A DNA stretch of 64,000 nt from Parvimonas sp000223315 (GTDB taxonomy: Bacteria; Bacillota; Clostridia; Tissierellales; Peptoniphilaceae), in contig CP189843.1 of the NCBI GenBank assembly GCA_050262155.1, positions 682,001 to 746,000 of the forward strand. The letters run 5' to 3'. Of the stretch, positions 24,617-31,838 are shown piece after piece. Under the pieces are notes generated by a model. The model was given only the letters and a program-made list of their open reading frames with translations, made no database searches and was not told the origin of the DNA. Positions within the stretch are counted from its first letter, which is position 1; every line of letters starts with the position of its first letter. Made by a program: the position numbers and the translations under genes.

Positions 24617-24994
24617 TTGAAGATTATTGGGGTTATGTTTTGTATACTTTCAATAGCTTTAGTTTATAAGAAACTTACATTTATGATTTATGGAAAATCT
24701 GCTATAGGGACTATCATTGGTTTTGGTAGTAGTGTAAGTGGAACTAGAGGATTCTATTCTTATCCATATCTTGTAAAATTTGAATATAACAATCAAGAGT
24801 ATATAGCTAAGAGTATAGAGAGTGCGCTTGGAAGTTATTATGGAGTATTTTCTGAAAAAAACTATTATAGAAAAGTAACTGTATTTTTTAAAGAGAATAA
24901 TCCTGAAGTAGTCACTATATATGAATTTAAAGGAATATATGTAATTAGCTTATATATGTTTTTGTTTGGTTTGATTGGTGTAATTTACTTATAA
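24617..24994 (+). CDS. DUF3592-like membrane protein
   Basis: The 125-aa protein has an N-terminal membrane segment, a short beta-rich middle (YPYLVKFEYNNQEYIAKS, then KVTVFFKENNPEVVTIYEFKG) and a C-terminal membrane segment. This is the layout of DUF3592 proteins, whose role is unknown. The start is TTG 24617, 8 nt after a clear AGGAGG. It stands alone in the accessory region between the truncated regulator and the protease-nuclease fusion. Confidence 0.6.
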   Translation: MKIIGVMFCILSIALVYKKLTFMIYGKSAIGTIIGFGSSVSGTRGFYSYPYLVKFEYNNQEYIAKSIESALGSYYGVFSEKNYYRKVTVFFKENNPEVVTIYEFKGIYVISLYMFLFGLIGVIYL

Positions 24995-25057
24995 AAATAG
25001 AAAAAAATATAGTTAAGTAAAAATATTATAAAAATATTTAAACGACATAAAATTTAT

Positions 25058-25085
25058 TGAAATTATATTATGTTTATGCTATAAT
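25058..25085 (+). promoter_or_regulatory. Possible distal promoter upstream of the protease-nuclease gene
   Basis: TTGAAA (25058-25063) and TATAAT (25080-25085) are 16 bp apart. The region 24995-25307 contains no gene. Confidence 0.55.
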
Positions 25086-25180
25086 GAAATAAACTATTAT
25101 AGTTATAATTTATAGCTTGGTTTGTGTTTAATAATCAAATTAAAAAATATTAAAATAGTAAAGAATATACCAAAATTATA

Positions 25181-25209
25181 TTGTTTAAGATGTTTTGAGC
25201 AACTATAAT
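25181..25209 (+). promoter_or_regulatory. Possible proximal promoter upstream of the protease-nuclease gene
   Basis: TTGTTT (25181-25186) and TATAAT (25204-25209) have a 17-bp spacer, about 100 nt before the start codon. High AT content makes chance matches common here. Confidence 0.45.
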
Positions 25210-25307
25210 GTTTATATGACAACTATTATAATAGAATATATTTGATTTTAGAGTATAGTTTAAATATGCTGTATTTAATTAGGATATAGATATAAAGGAG
25301 TAATTTT

Positions 25308-27080
25308 ATGTTGAAAAATATTATTGAACAAAATGAAATTTCGAAGGAAGTTTTTGATGAAAAACAGGATAAAATTAAGGAAGAAGCATTGAAACGTTTC
25401 ATTAAAAACGAATCTGAAAAAGATGTAATTGTACCAAGAAAGATTATTAAAAATAATAATATGGAATCAAGAATAAAAGTTATAAATGCATATGATTCTA
25501 ATGCTAGGGAAAGAATCTTAGATGGAAATGATTTATTTCCAATCTCATATCTACAGATGGGATTTAATTCCGGAAACTCTATTTGTCGAATACAGATTCG
25601 TAATGATAGGGGAAGTTTTATTGGTTGTGGAACAGGATTTTTAGTTTCAGAAAATGTACTTATTACTAATAATCATGTTATTGATAATATGAGAACTGCT
25701 TTAAATTCTATAGTAGAATTTAATTATCAAGATGATACAAACTTTATGCCTTGTCCTATATACACTTTCCGACTTGATCCTGAAAGATTTTTTGTTACTG
25801 ATGAAGAACTTGATTTTACATTGGTTGCAATTAAAGATAATCCTTTAAGTGAAAAACATCCTAAAGATTTTGGTCATCTTAACCTAATTCCTGATGAGGG
25901 AAAAATTCTTGAAGGAGAATATGTTTCTATAATTCAACATCCAAATGGAGGTCCAAAGGTGGTAACAGTTAGAGAAAATATGGTTAAATCCATTTTTGAC
26001 GACTATGTTCACTATTTAACTGATACTGAACCCGGATCATCAGGATCTCCAGTTTTTAATGATCAGTGGGTTGTTGTAGCACTCCATCATTCAGGAGTTC
26101 CTAATCCTAATAACAAAAATGAATGGATTGCAAATGAGGGAATTCGTATTAGTTCTATTTCAAATTATTTTGTAGAAAAATATAATGATTTTACTATGGA
26201 AGAAAAGATATTTATTAAAGAAGTATTTCCGAATATAGAGATTTTTAGTAAGCATAATTTTAATCAATCAAATATTTCTCAAAAAGAATATGGTTATGAT
26301 AGTACGTTTCTTGGATTAGAGTATAATGTTGATCTTCCAAAACTGTCTGAAGATATGAAAAAAGATGTTTCATGTATGGATGATGGAAATTATGTTTTGG
26401 ATTATACACATTTTTCAATTGTAATGTGTCGTTCTCGTTGCCTTGCATATTTCACTGCGGTAAATATTGATGGGAATCAGGCACAAAATATCAAAAGAAG
26501 TGGAGATACTTGGAATTTTGATTCAAGAATTCCTATAGAAGCTCAATATGGTGATGAGTTATATGCGAAAAATGATTTAGATCGTGGTCACTTGGTAAGA
26601 AGACTAGATCCGGTTTGGGGAGAAAAAGCTATGCAGGCAAATAATGATACTTTTCATTTTACAAACAGCTCTCCTCAACATAAAAACTTAAATCAAAAAA
26701 TTTGGTTGGATTTAGAGAATTATATTTTAAAAAATGCTCAAAATCATAACTTAAAGGTTACTGTTTTTACCGGTCCTGTATTTAGAAGTGATGATATGAT
26801 ATATCGTGGAAAATTTAAGATTCCTGCTGAATTTTGGAAAGTTGCAGTTATTATTAAAGATGATGGCAATATGTCTGCTACTGCTTACCTTCAAACTCAG
26901 AAAAATATGATTGAAAATCTTGAATTTGCATATGGTGAGTACAAAACATATCAAGTTCCTGTTTCTCAAATAGAAGAAATTACAGGCTTGGATTTTGGAG
27001 ATTTACCTAAATTTGATCCGATTGCAAAAATTGAATCATCAGGTATGGTTATTGAAACTCCAGAAAATATTAAGTTGTAA
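25308..27080 (+). CDS. Trypsin-like protease fused to a DNA/RNA non-specific endonuclease (NUC1)
   Basis: The 590-aa protein has three parts. Residues 1-90 are charged and helical, of unknown function. Residues about 90-290 form a V8/trypsin-like serine protease with the triad His123 (TNNHVID), Asp169 (ELDFTLV) and Ser245 (GSSGSPVF). Residues about 320-575 form a NUC1 nuclease with Asp425-Arg-Gly-His428 and the metal-site helix (HFTNSSPQHKNLNQKIW; Asn453, Asn462, Glu470). Both sites look intact. There is no signal peptide, so it is probably cytosolic. Such fusions are best explained as effectors that kill or arrest the cell on a trigger, but this is inference. It lies alone in an accessory region. 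Confidence 0.85.
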   Translation: MLKNIIEQNEISKEVFDEKQDKIKEEALKRFIKNESEKDVIVPRKIIKNNNMESRIKVINAYDSNARERILDGNDLFPISYLQMGFNSGNSICRIQIRNDRGSFIGCGTGFLVSENVLITNNHVIDNMRTALNSIVEFNYQDDTNFMPCPIYTFRLDPERFFVTDEELDFTLVAIKDNPLSEKHPKDFGHLNLIPDEGKILEGEYVSIIQHPNGGPKVVTVRENMVKSIFDDYVHYLTDTEPGSSGSPVFNDQWVVVALHHSGVPNPNNKNEWIANEGIRISSISNYFVEKYNDFTMEEKIFIKEVFPNIEIFSKHNFNQSNISQKEYGYDSTFLGLEYNVDLPKLSEDMKKDVSCMDDGNYVLDYTHFSIVMCRSRCLAYFTAVNIDGNQAQNIKRSGDTWNFDSRIPIEAQYGDELYAKNDLDRGHLVRRLDPVWGEKAMQANNDTFHFTNSSPQHKNLNQKIWLDLENYILKNAQNHNLKVTVFTGPVFRSDDMIYRGKFKIPAEFWKVAVIIKDDGNMSATAYLQTQKNMIENLEFAYGEYKTYQVPVSQIEEITGLDFGDLPKFDPIAKIESSGMVIETPENIKL

Positions 27081-27125
27081 TAAGCAAATATATTTTAAAA
27101 AATTTATAAATAAACAAGATTTACT

Positions 27126-27165
27126 AAAGGGATGACAAATTTTTTCTTAAGTTGTCCCTTTTTTA
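27126..27165 (+). terminator. Probable terminator after the protease-nuclease gene
   Basis: AAAGGGA and ACAA (with a TG bulge) pair with TTGTCCCTTT, followed by a T-run. Confidence 0.62.
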
Positions 27166-27194
27166 TTGAAAAAAATCGATTTTTTATTATATAT

Positions 27195-27222
27195 TTGCAT
27201 TTTTATTAAAATAGTGTATAAT
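27195..27222 (+). promoter_or_regulatory. Promoter of the aminopeptidase gene
   Basis: TTGCAT (27195-27200) and TATAAT (27217-27222) have a 16-bp spacer, followed by an AAGGAGAAGG ribosome site. Confidence 0.72.
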
Positions 27223-27252
27223 AAATTTATAAAATAATTTAAGGAGAAGGTT

Positions 27253-28488
27253 ATGGATTTTAAAGAAAAATTAAAGAAATATTCTGAGACTATTATTAAA
27301 GTTGGGACTAATGTTCAAAAAGATCAAGTAGTTGTTATAAGAGCAAATATTGAAGCAAAAGAATTAGTTCGTTCTTTAGCTGAAGAAGCGTATAAAGCAG
27401 GTGCAGGAAACGTTAATGTTGTATGGAGAGATGATATTATAACTAGACGTAAATTTGAATATGCAAGTATTGAAACTTTATCAGAGGTTAAACAATGGAC
27501 TGTTGATCAATATACAGATTATATTGATAGTGATGCTGTGTTTATTTCTGTTGTTGGAGATGATCCAAATAATTTAGACGGATTAGATATTGCAAAAATT
27601 AAAGCAAGTAGTATTGCAAATTCAAAAGCAATGAAGTATTTTTCAACCTCTCTTATGTCAGATAGAAATTCTTGGTGTGTTGTAGGAGCTGCTACTCCTG
27701 CTTGGGCTAAGGTTGTTTTTCCTGAACTTACTGAAAAAGAAGCAGTAGAAAAACTATGGGAATTGATTTTCTATACTTCAAGAATAGGAGAAGGAGATTC
27801 AATTAAAGGTTGGGAAGAACATATTAGTGAATTAAGTAGAAGGGCTAAGTATTTGAATGAAAAGCAATTCAAATATTTAAAATATTCCAGTAAAAAAGGT
27901 ACTGATTTAACTATTGAATTACCAAAGAACCATGTTTGGAATGCGGCGGGTAGCGGATTTAATGCTAAAGGAATAAGCTTTACAGCAAATATGCCTACAG
28001 AAGAAGTATTTACTCTTCCACATAAAGATGGAATAAATGGTGTTGTTTATAGTACAAAAGCTTTGAATTATAATGGAAATATAATAGATGAATTTAAGTT
28101 AGAATTTGAAAATGGAAAAGTTGTCAAGTATGAAGCTAAAAAAGGTTATGAAGTTTTAAAATCTTTATTAGAAACTGATGAAGGAGCTTTATCTTTAGGA
28201 GAAGTTGCTTTAGTACCTTTTGATTCTCCAATTTCAAATACAAATACAATGTTTTTTGAAACTCTTTATGACGAAAATGCATCTTGTCATTTAGCTTTAG
28301 GTAGAGCATATCCAACTTGTTTAAAGGATGGAGAAAAGATGACTGATGAAGAACTTAAAGAAAAAGGAGCTAATGATAGTTTAGTTCACGTTGACTTTAT
28401 GGTTGGAGATGAAACATTAAACGTAGTTGGAATAACTGAATCTGGTGAAGAAATTCCTGTATTTACTAACGGAAATTGGTCAAACTAA
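27253..28488 (+). CDS. M29 family aminopeptidase
   Basis: The 411-aa enzyme removes N-terminal residues from peptides in the cytosol with a two-metal site. All expected ligands are visible: Glu250 (MPTEEVF), Glu317 (LGEVALV), His346 (ASCHLALG), and His379 with Asp381 (VHVDFMVG), plus the conserved Tyr353. The length matches AmpS and PepS. It is monocistronic, with its own promoter and a strong terminator, and fits a peptide-fermenting lifestyle. Confidence 0.93.
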   Translation: MDFKEKLKKYSETIIKVGTNVQKDQVVVIRANIEAKELVRSLAEEAYKAGAGNVNVVWRDDIITRRKFEYASIETLSEVKQWTVDQYTDYIDSDAVFISVVGDDPNNLDGLDIAKIKASSIANSKAMKYFSTSLMSDRNSWCVVGAATPAWAKVVFPELTEKEAVEKLWELIFYTSRIGEGDSIKGWEEHISELSRRAKYLNEKQFKYLKYSSKKGTDLTIELPKNHVWNAAGSGFNAKGISFTANMPTEEVFTLPHKDGINGVVYSTKALNYNGNIIDEFKLEFENGKVVKYEAKKGYEVLKSLLETDEGALSLGEVALVPFDSPISNTNTMFFETLYDENASCHLALGRAYPTCLKDGEKMTDEELKEKGANDSLVHVDFMVGDETLNVVGITESGEEIPVFTNGNWSN

Positions 28489-28490
28489 AA

Positions 28491-28520
28491 AAATTGCAGG
28501 AATTTTCCTGCAATTTTTTT
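28491..28520 (+). terminator. Rho-independent terminator after the aminopeptidase gene
   Basis: AAATTGCAGGAA and TTCCTGCAATTT form a tight hairpin with a very short loop, followed by a T-run. Confidence 0.92.
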
Positions 28521-28565
28521 AATAAATTTTTTTAATTGAATTTAATTTTTAGGAGGATTTATAAT

Positions 28566-28910
28566 ATGAATAAGATGAAGAAAAAAGCATTTACACTTAT
28601 TGAACTTTTAGTTGTTATTGCTATACTAGCAATTTTGATTTTAATCGCGGTTCCTAGATATAATAATTCAAGAGTTAAGGCTGATAAAACTGCTCATTCC
28701 GCAAATGTTAGAGTTTTAGAGGTTGCAGGGCTTAGATATTTAACTGAGGAAAAAGTTGAAACTGATATGGATATTACTGAAGAATTGGTAAATAAAAAGT
28801 ATATAAAAGAAATGCCTAAATTACCTAAGTCTATAAAAGGAACTAATTATAAGGTTGAAATCAAAAATGGTGATATTATAGTAACACCGGCAGTTGAAAA
28901 AGATGATTAA
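28566..28910 (+). CDS. Type IV pilin-like / ComGC-like major pseudopilin
   Basis: The 114-aa protein starts with a short basic leader and a class III signal, KKAFTLIELLVVIAILAIL. Cleavage before Phe and N-methylation by a prepilin peptidase are expected. The long hydrophobic helix drives assembly of a pilus or DNA-uptake pseudopilus. ATG 28566 follows AGGAGG by 9 nt, so I reject the upstream in-frame TTG at 28536. It is the first gene of a run of four pseudopilins plus a membrane protein. The ATPase, platform protein and peptidase are not in the window. Confidence 0.85.
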   Translation: MNKMKKKAFTLIELLVVIAILAILILIAVPRYNNSRVKADKTAHSANVRVLEVAGLRYLTEEKVETDMDITEELVNKKYIKEMPKLPKSIKGTNYKVEIKNGDIIVTPAVEKDD

Positions 28911-29325
28911 AAGAAAATCATTTACTCTTATAGAATTAATTGTCTGTTTAGCTATAATTTCTGTTATGGTTATGATTATTAGAGTAAATTATGTGAATAA
29001 CAAAAAATCAATTGCCCTTGAAGAACTGAATTTGATAGCTGAAAGTATTGAAAATGCAAAAGTCTTTTCTATAGAAAACAGGAAAAATGTTGTTTTAGAA
29101 TCTGATTCAAAAAATGATACTTTTAATATTTCATCAGAAGGATATATTTTTAAAAAATTTTATTGTAAAAACTTGAATATATTGAATAGTATTAAATTGG
29201 AATTTAACACAAATGGAATTCCAAGTGAAGGAAAGACTTTTAAATTTTCATATAAAAAAGAGAATTATGAAATTAGAATAAGACCTGTAACAGGTTTTGT
29301 TAATGTGATTAAAGATGAAAAATAA
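28903..29325 (+). CDS. Minor pseudopilin (GspH/ComGD-like)
   Basis: The 140-aa protein has the prepilin motif RKSFTLIELIVCLAIISVMV and a beta-rich C-terminal part. ATG 28903 overlaps the end of the preceding pilin gene by 8 nt, pointing to translational coupling; an in-frame TTG at 28894 is the alternative start. It probably caps or primes the pseudopilus. Confidence 0.75.
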   Translation: MIKRKSFTLIELIVCLAIISVMVMIIRVNYVNNKKSIALEELNLIAESIENAKVFSIENRKNVVLESDSKNDTFNISSEGYIFKKFYCKNLNILNSIKLEFNTNGIPSEGKTFKFSYKKENYEIRIRPVTGFVNVIKDEK

Positions 29326-29650
29326 TTTTTTTAGAAATAGAGCATTTACAATGATAGAATGTATTTTTGCAATTTTTATTTTATCTGTTATAAGTATTTA
29401 TATAATTTTTGGAATTAATACTTTTTTACGAATTCAAAATGTCAATATAAATAATAATGAAAAATTGTTAGGTATTGAAAATACTGTTGTTCTTATAAGA
29501 AATAATATAAAAACTAATAAGTCTATTTTAAATGAAGTGAATACTAAAAAATATGATGTTAAAATTTCAGATTTAGGTGAATTATATAATATAAAGATTT
29601 TTTTAAAAGATGACATGGAGAAAGTATATGAATTTTATATATCCAAATAA
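29315..29650 (+). CDS. Minor pseudopilin
   Basis: The 111-aa protein carries RAFTMIECIFAIFILSVIS, a prepilin cleavage motif with Met at position 2 of the mature helix and Glu at position 5 (F-T-M-I-E). The gene overlaps its upstream neighbour by 11 nt and the next gene by 23 nt. It is a minor subunit of the same pilus or uptake system; its exact position in the tip complex cannot be told. Confidence 0.72.
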   Translation: MKNNFFRNRAFTMIECIFAIFILSVISIYIIFGINTFLRIQNVNINNNEKLLGIENTVVLIRNNIKTNKSILNEVNTKKYDVKISDLGELYNIKIFLKDDMEKVYEFYISK

Positions 29651-30170
29651 ATTAAAATCATTTACATTGTTAGAGCTTTTAATTACAATTGTAGTTTCAA
29701 GTATTATTGTTATTTGCTGTGTGTATATTTTTTATGGAACATACTTTGCAAATTTGAATCAAAGAAAAAATTATTCAAAATTAGAACAAATAAATTATGC
29801 AATGGAATATATGGAAAATGAAATTTCTGATTCGGTAGAAACTAAAGTTGATTCAGATGGAATAAAGATAAAAAGGTATAGATATAATTCTTTTATAAGC
29901 GAAAATTCAAATCATACAATATCGAAAGTAAATGAAATAGCATATAAAAAAGTAAAATATGGGAATAGATATGAAATTCGCAGGATATCTAAAGACATTT
30001 TAAATTCAACATATTATGGTAGTAATTTATTGATAAAAGATTTAGATTTTTTTAACGTGGAAAAATCTGATGATTACTTGATTTTAAGGTTTTCTTTTAA
30101 TAGTAAAGAATATACTAAATACATTTTTTTGAAGAATAAAAAAATTGAGTATCTTACAGGAGAAAATTAA
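29628..30170 (+). CDS. Minor pseudopilin (GspJ/ComGF-like)
   Basis: The 180-aa protein has the motif LKSFTLLELLITIVVSSIIV near its start and a longer globular part than the other subunits, resembling the larger minor pseudopilins. ATG 29628 follows GGAG with 9 nt spacing; the in-frame start at 29610 would lack a ribosome site. It overlaps the preceding gene and is followed after 1 nt by the last gene of the operon. Confidence 0.72.
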   Translation: MNFIYPNKLKSFTLLELLITIVVSSIIVICCVYIFYGTYFANLNQRKNYSKLEQINYAMEYMENEISDSVETKVDSDGIKIKRYRYNSFISENSNHTISKVNEIAYKKVKYGNRYEIRRISKDILNSTYYGSNLLIKDLDFFNVEKSDDYLILRFSFNSKEYTKYIFLKNKKIEYLTGEN

Positions 30171-30171
30171 T

Positions 30172-31329
30172 ATGAAATGTAAATCTTATATTATGCCAAT
30201 CGTTCTGTTAATATTTTCTTTAGTTGTTGTTGCTTTTTTTTCGATTTATCATAGAACGATTAATACTCATAATCATAAAAATTCAAAAGAAAAATCTATT
30301 CATAAAAAATTGGAAGAAATAGGTTTGGAAGATATTCTAGGTACGAAGAATACTTTAAATTTTATAAATAGTAAATTAAACAATAGGGAGAATTTTAATT
30401 TAAAGATAAATATTAGTGAATTGTTGAAAGTTAATAATATCAATGACTATTCAAAATATTTTGAAAAATACAATTTAACCTTAAATAGTAAGAAGATTAA
30501 GAAAAAATTAAATTTTTATGATAAAAGAAGTGGGGCTGTATCTTATTTTATTCATCAATATGAAATTTTTTTTGAAGTAAGGAATAATAATAATCTTGTT
30601 GAATATAAGATTGTTGATAAAAATAGAATAGAAAATTATTTATTTGATTTGCAAGTTAAGAATTTTATTGATGGGAAACTTAAAATGTTAAGTAATGATT
30701 TTTATTTTGATTTAAATAAAGATTATTCTAAATTATATGATAGAATTTTTAGTGATGAAATACAAAATACATATTCCGAAGATTTAAGAATTTATGATTA
30801 TAAAGATAAGATATATTTTATGTATAACGAACAATATATCAAATTATTGAAAAATTATCTCTTATACAAGGGATTTGAAGCAGAAAATATAGACTTAAAC
30901 TTATGTGATATTGATAATTTTGCAAATAAGCATAATTTACAGAATTGTTCTAGAGATGATTTCATTAAAACTTTGCTAATAGAAAATTCAGAATATATTA
31001 AGGATTATAAATATAATATTATAAACATTAATATTAAAAATAAGTTATATTTTGATTTGAGTAAAGAGGTAAAAGTTTTTAGTAATTTAAAAATAGAAGA
31101 TAAAGGTGAGGTTATTGTTACTGATAACAGACTTAAAATTCAGGGAGTTTTTGTAAATAATTCAAATAAAGAAAAGTTTGATTTTAATTTTGAAGGGATT
31201 TTGTTTTCAAAAAACAAATTAACAAGTAAATATAAATTTTTGCCAGAAGTTTTAGATGTGACTGCAAGATTTATAAAAATAAGTGAAGATTTTTACTTGG
31301 AAAAAATAGATAATAATGATATTAAGTAG
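30172..31329 (+). CDS. Membrane-anchored protein of the pseudopilin operon, unknown
   Basis: The 385-aa product has one N-terminal membrane segment (about residues 7-25) followed by a Lys-, Asn- and Asp-rich extracytoplasmic part. It lacks a clear FTxxE prepilin motif. Its place at the end of the pseudopilin run suggests a GspK/PilX-like or alignment role, but this rests on context only. ATG 30172 follows AGGAG by 9 nt. Very AT-rich composition makes remote family matching unreliable. Confidence 0.65.
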   Translation: MKCKSYIMPIVLLIFSLVVVAFFSIYHRTINTHNHKNSKEKSIHKKLEEIGLEDILGTKNTLNFINSKLNNRENFNLKINISELLKVNNINDYSKYFEKYNLTLNSKKIKKKLNFYDKRSGAVSYFIHQYEIFFEVRNNNNLVEYKIVDKNRIENYLFDLQVKNFIDGKLKMLSNDFYFDLNKDYSKLYDRIFSDEIQNTYSEDLRIYDYKDKIYFMYNEQYIKLLKNYLLYKGFEAENIDLNLCDIDNFANKHNLQNCSRDDFIKTLLIENSEYIKDYKYNIININIKNKLYFDLSKEVKVFSNLKIEDKGEVIVTDNRLKIQGVFVNNSNKEKFDFNFEGILFSKNKLTSKYKFLPEVLDVTARFIKISEDFYLEKIDNNDIK

Positions 31330-31330
31330 T

Positions 31331-31359
31331 TTGATTAAAAGTGATAAATTTGATATACT
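31331..31359 (+). promoter_or_regulatory. Promoter of the dut-ftsK-pgsA-recA run
   Basis: TTGATT (31331-31336) and TATACT (31354-31359) have a 17-bp spacer and a TGA extension of the -10 box. Confidence 0.75.
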
Positions 31360-31395
31360 ATACCTGTTAAAGTTTATTTTTTGGAGGATAATTAA

Positions 31396-31827
31396 GTGCA
31401 AATTAAAATTATAAATAGAAGTAAGAACGAAAATCCTACTTATGCTACAGAAGGAGCTTCAGGATTTGATTTAAGAGCCAATTTGGAAGAAGATTTAGTG
31501 ATTAAGCCTATGGAGAGATTGGCAGTACCAACTGGTATATTTATAGAAATCCCTTTAGGATATGAAGGTCAAATAAGAGCTAGAAGTGGAATGAGTTTAA
31601 AGCATGGCATAACTATGGCAAATGGTGTTGGTACTATAGATAGTGATTATAGAGGAGAAATAAAAGTTCTAATTGTTAATATTTCTGATAGAGAATATGT
31701 TATAAAAAATAATGATAGAATTGCACAAATGATAATTACAAAGTATGAAAGAGTTGATTTTAAACTTGTAGAGGAACTTTCAGATACATCTAGAGATAAA
31801 GGTGGGTTTGGTCATACAGGTTATTAG
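31396..31827 (+). CDS. dut: dUTP diphosphatase
   Basis: The 143-aa trimeric enzyme hydrolyses dUTP to dUMP and pyrophosphate, keeping uracil out of DNA and supplying thymidylate synthesis. All conserved motifs are present: ASGFDLRAN, RARSGMSLKHGI, GTIDSDYRGEI, RIAQMII and the C-terminal GGFGHTGY. The start is GTG 31396, 7 nt after TTGGAGG. ftsK follows after 11 nt. Confidence 0.94.
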   Translation: MQIKIINRSKNENPTYATEGASGFDLRANLEEDLVIKPMERLAVPTGIFIEIPLGYEGQIRARSGMSLKHGITMANGVGTIDSDYRGEIKVLIVNISDREYVIKNNDRIAQMIITKYERVDFKLVEELSDTSRDKGGFGHTGY

Positions 31828-31838
31828 TAGGGGAAAAT

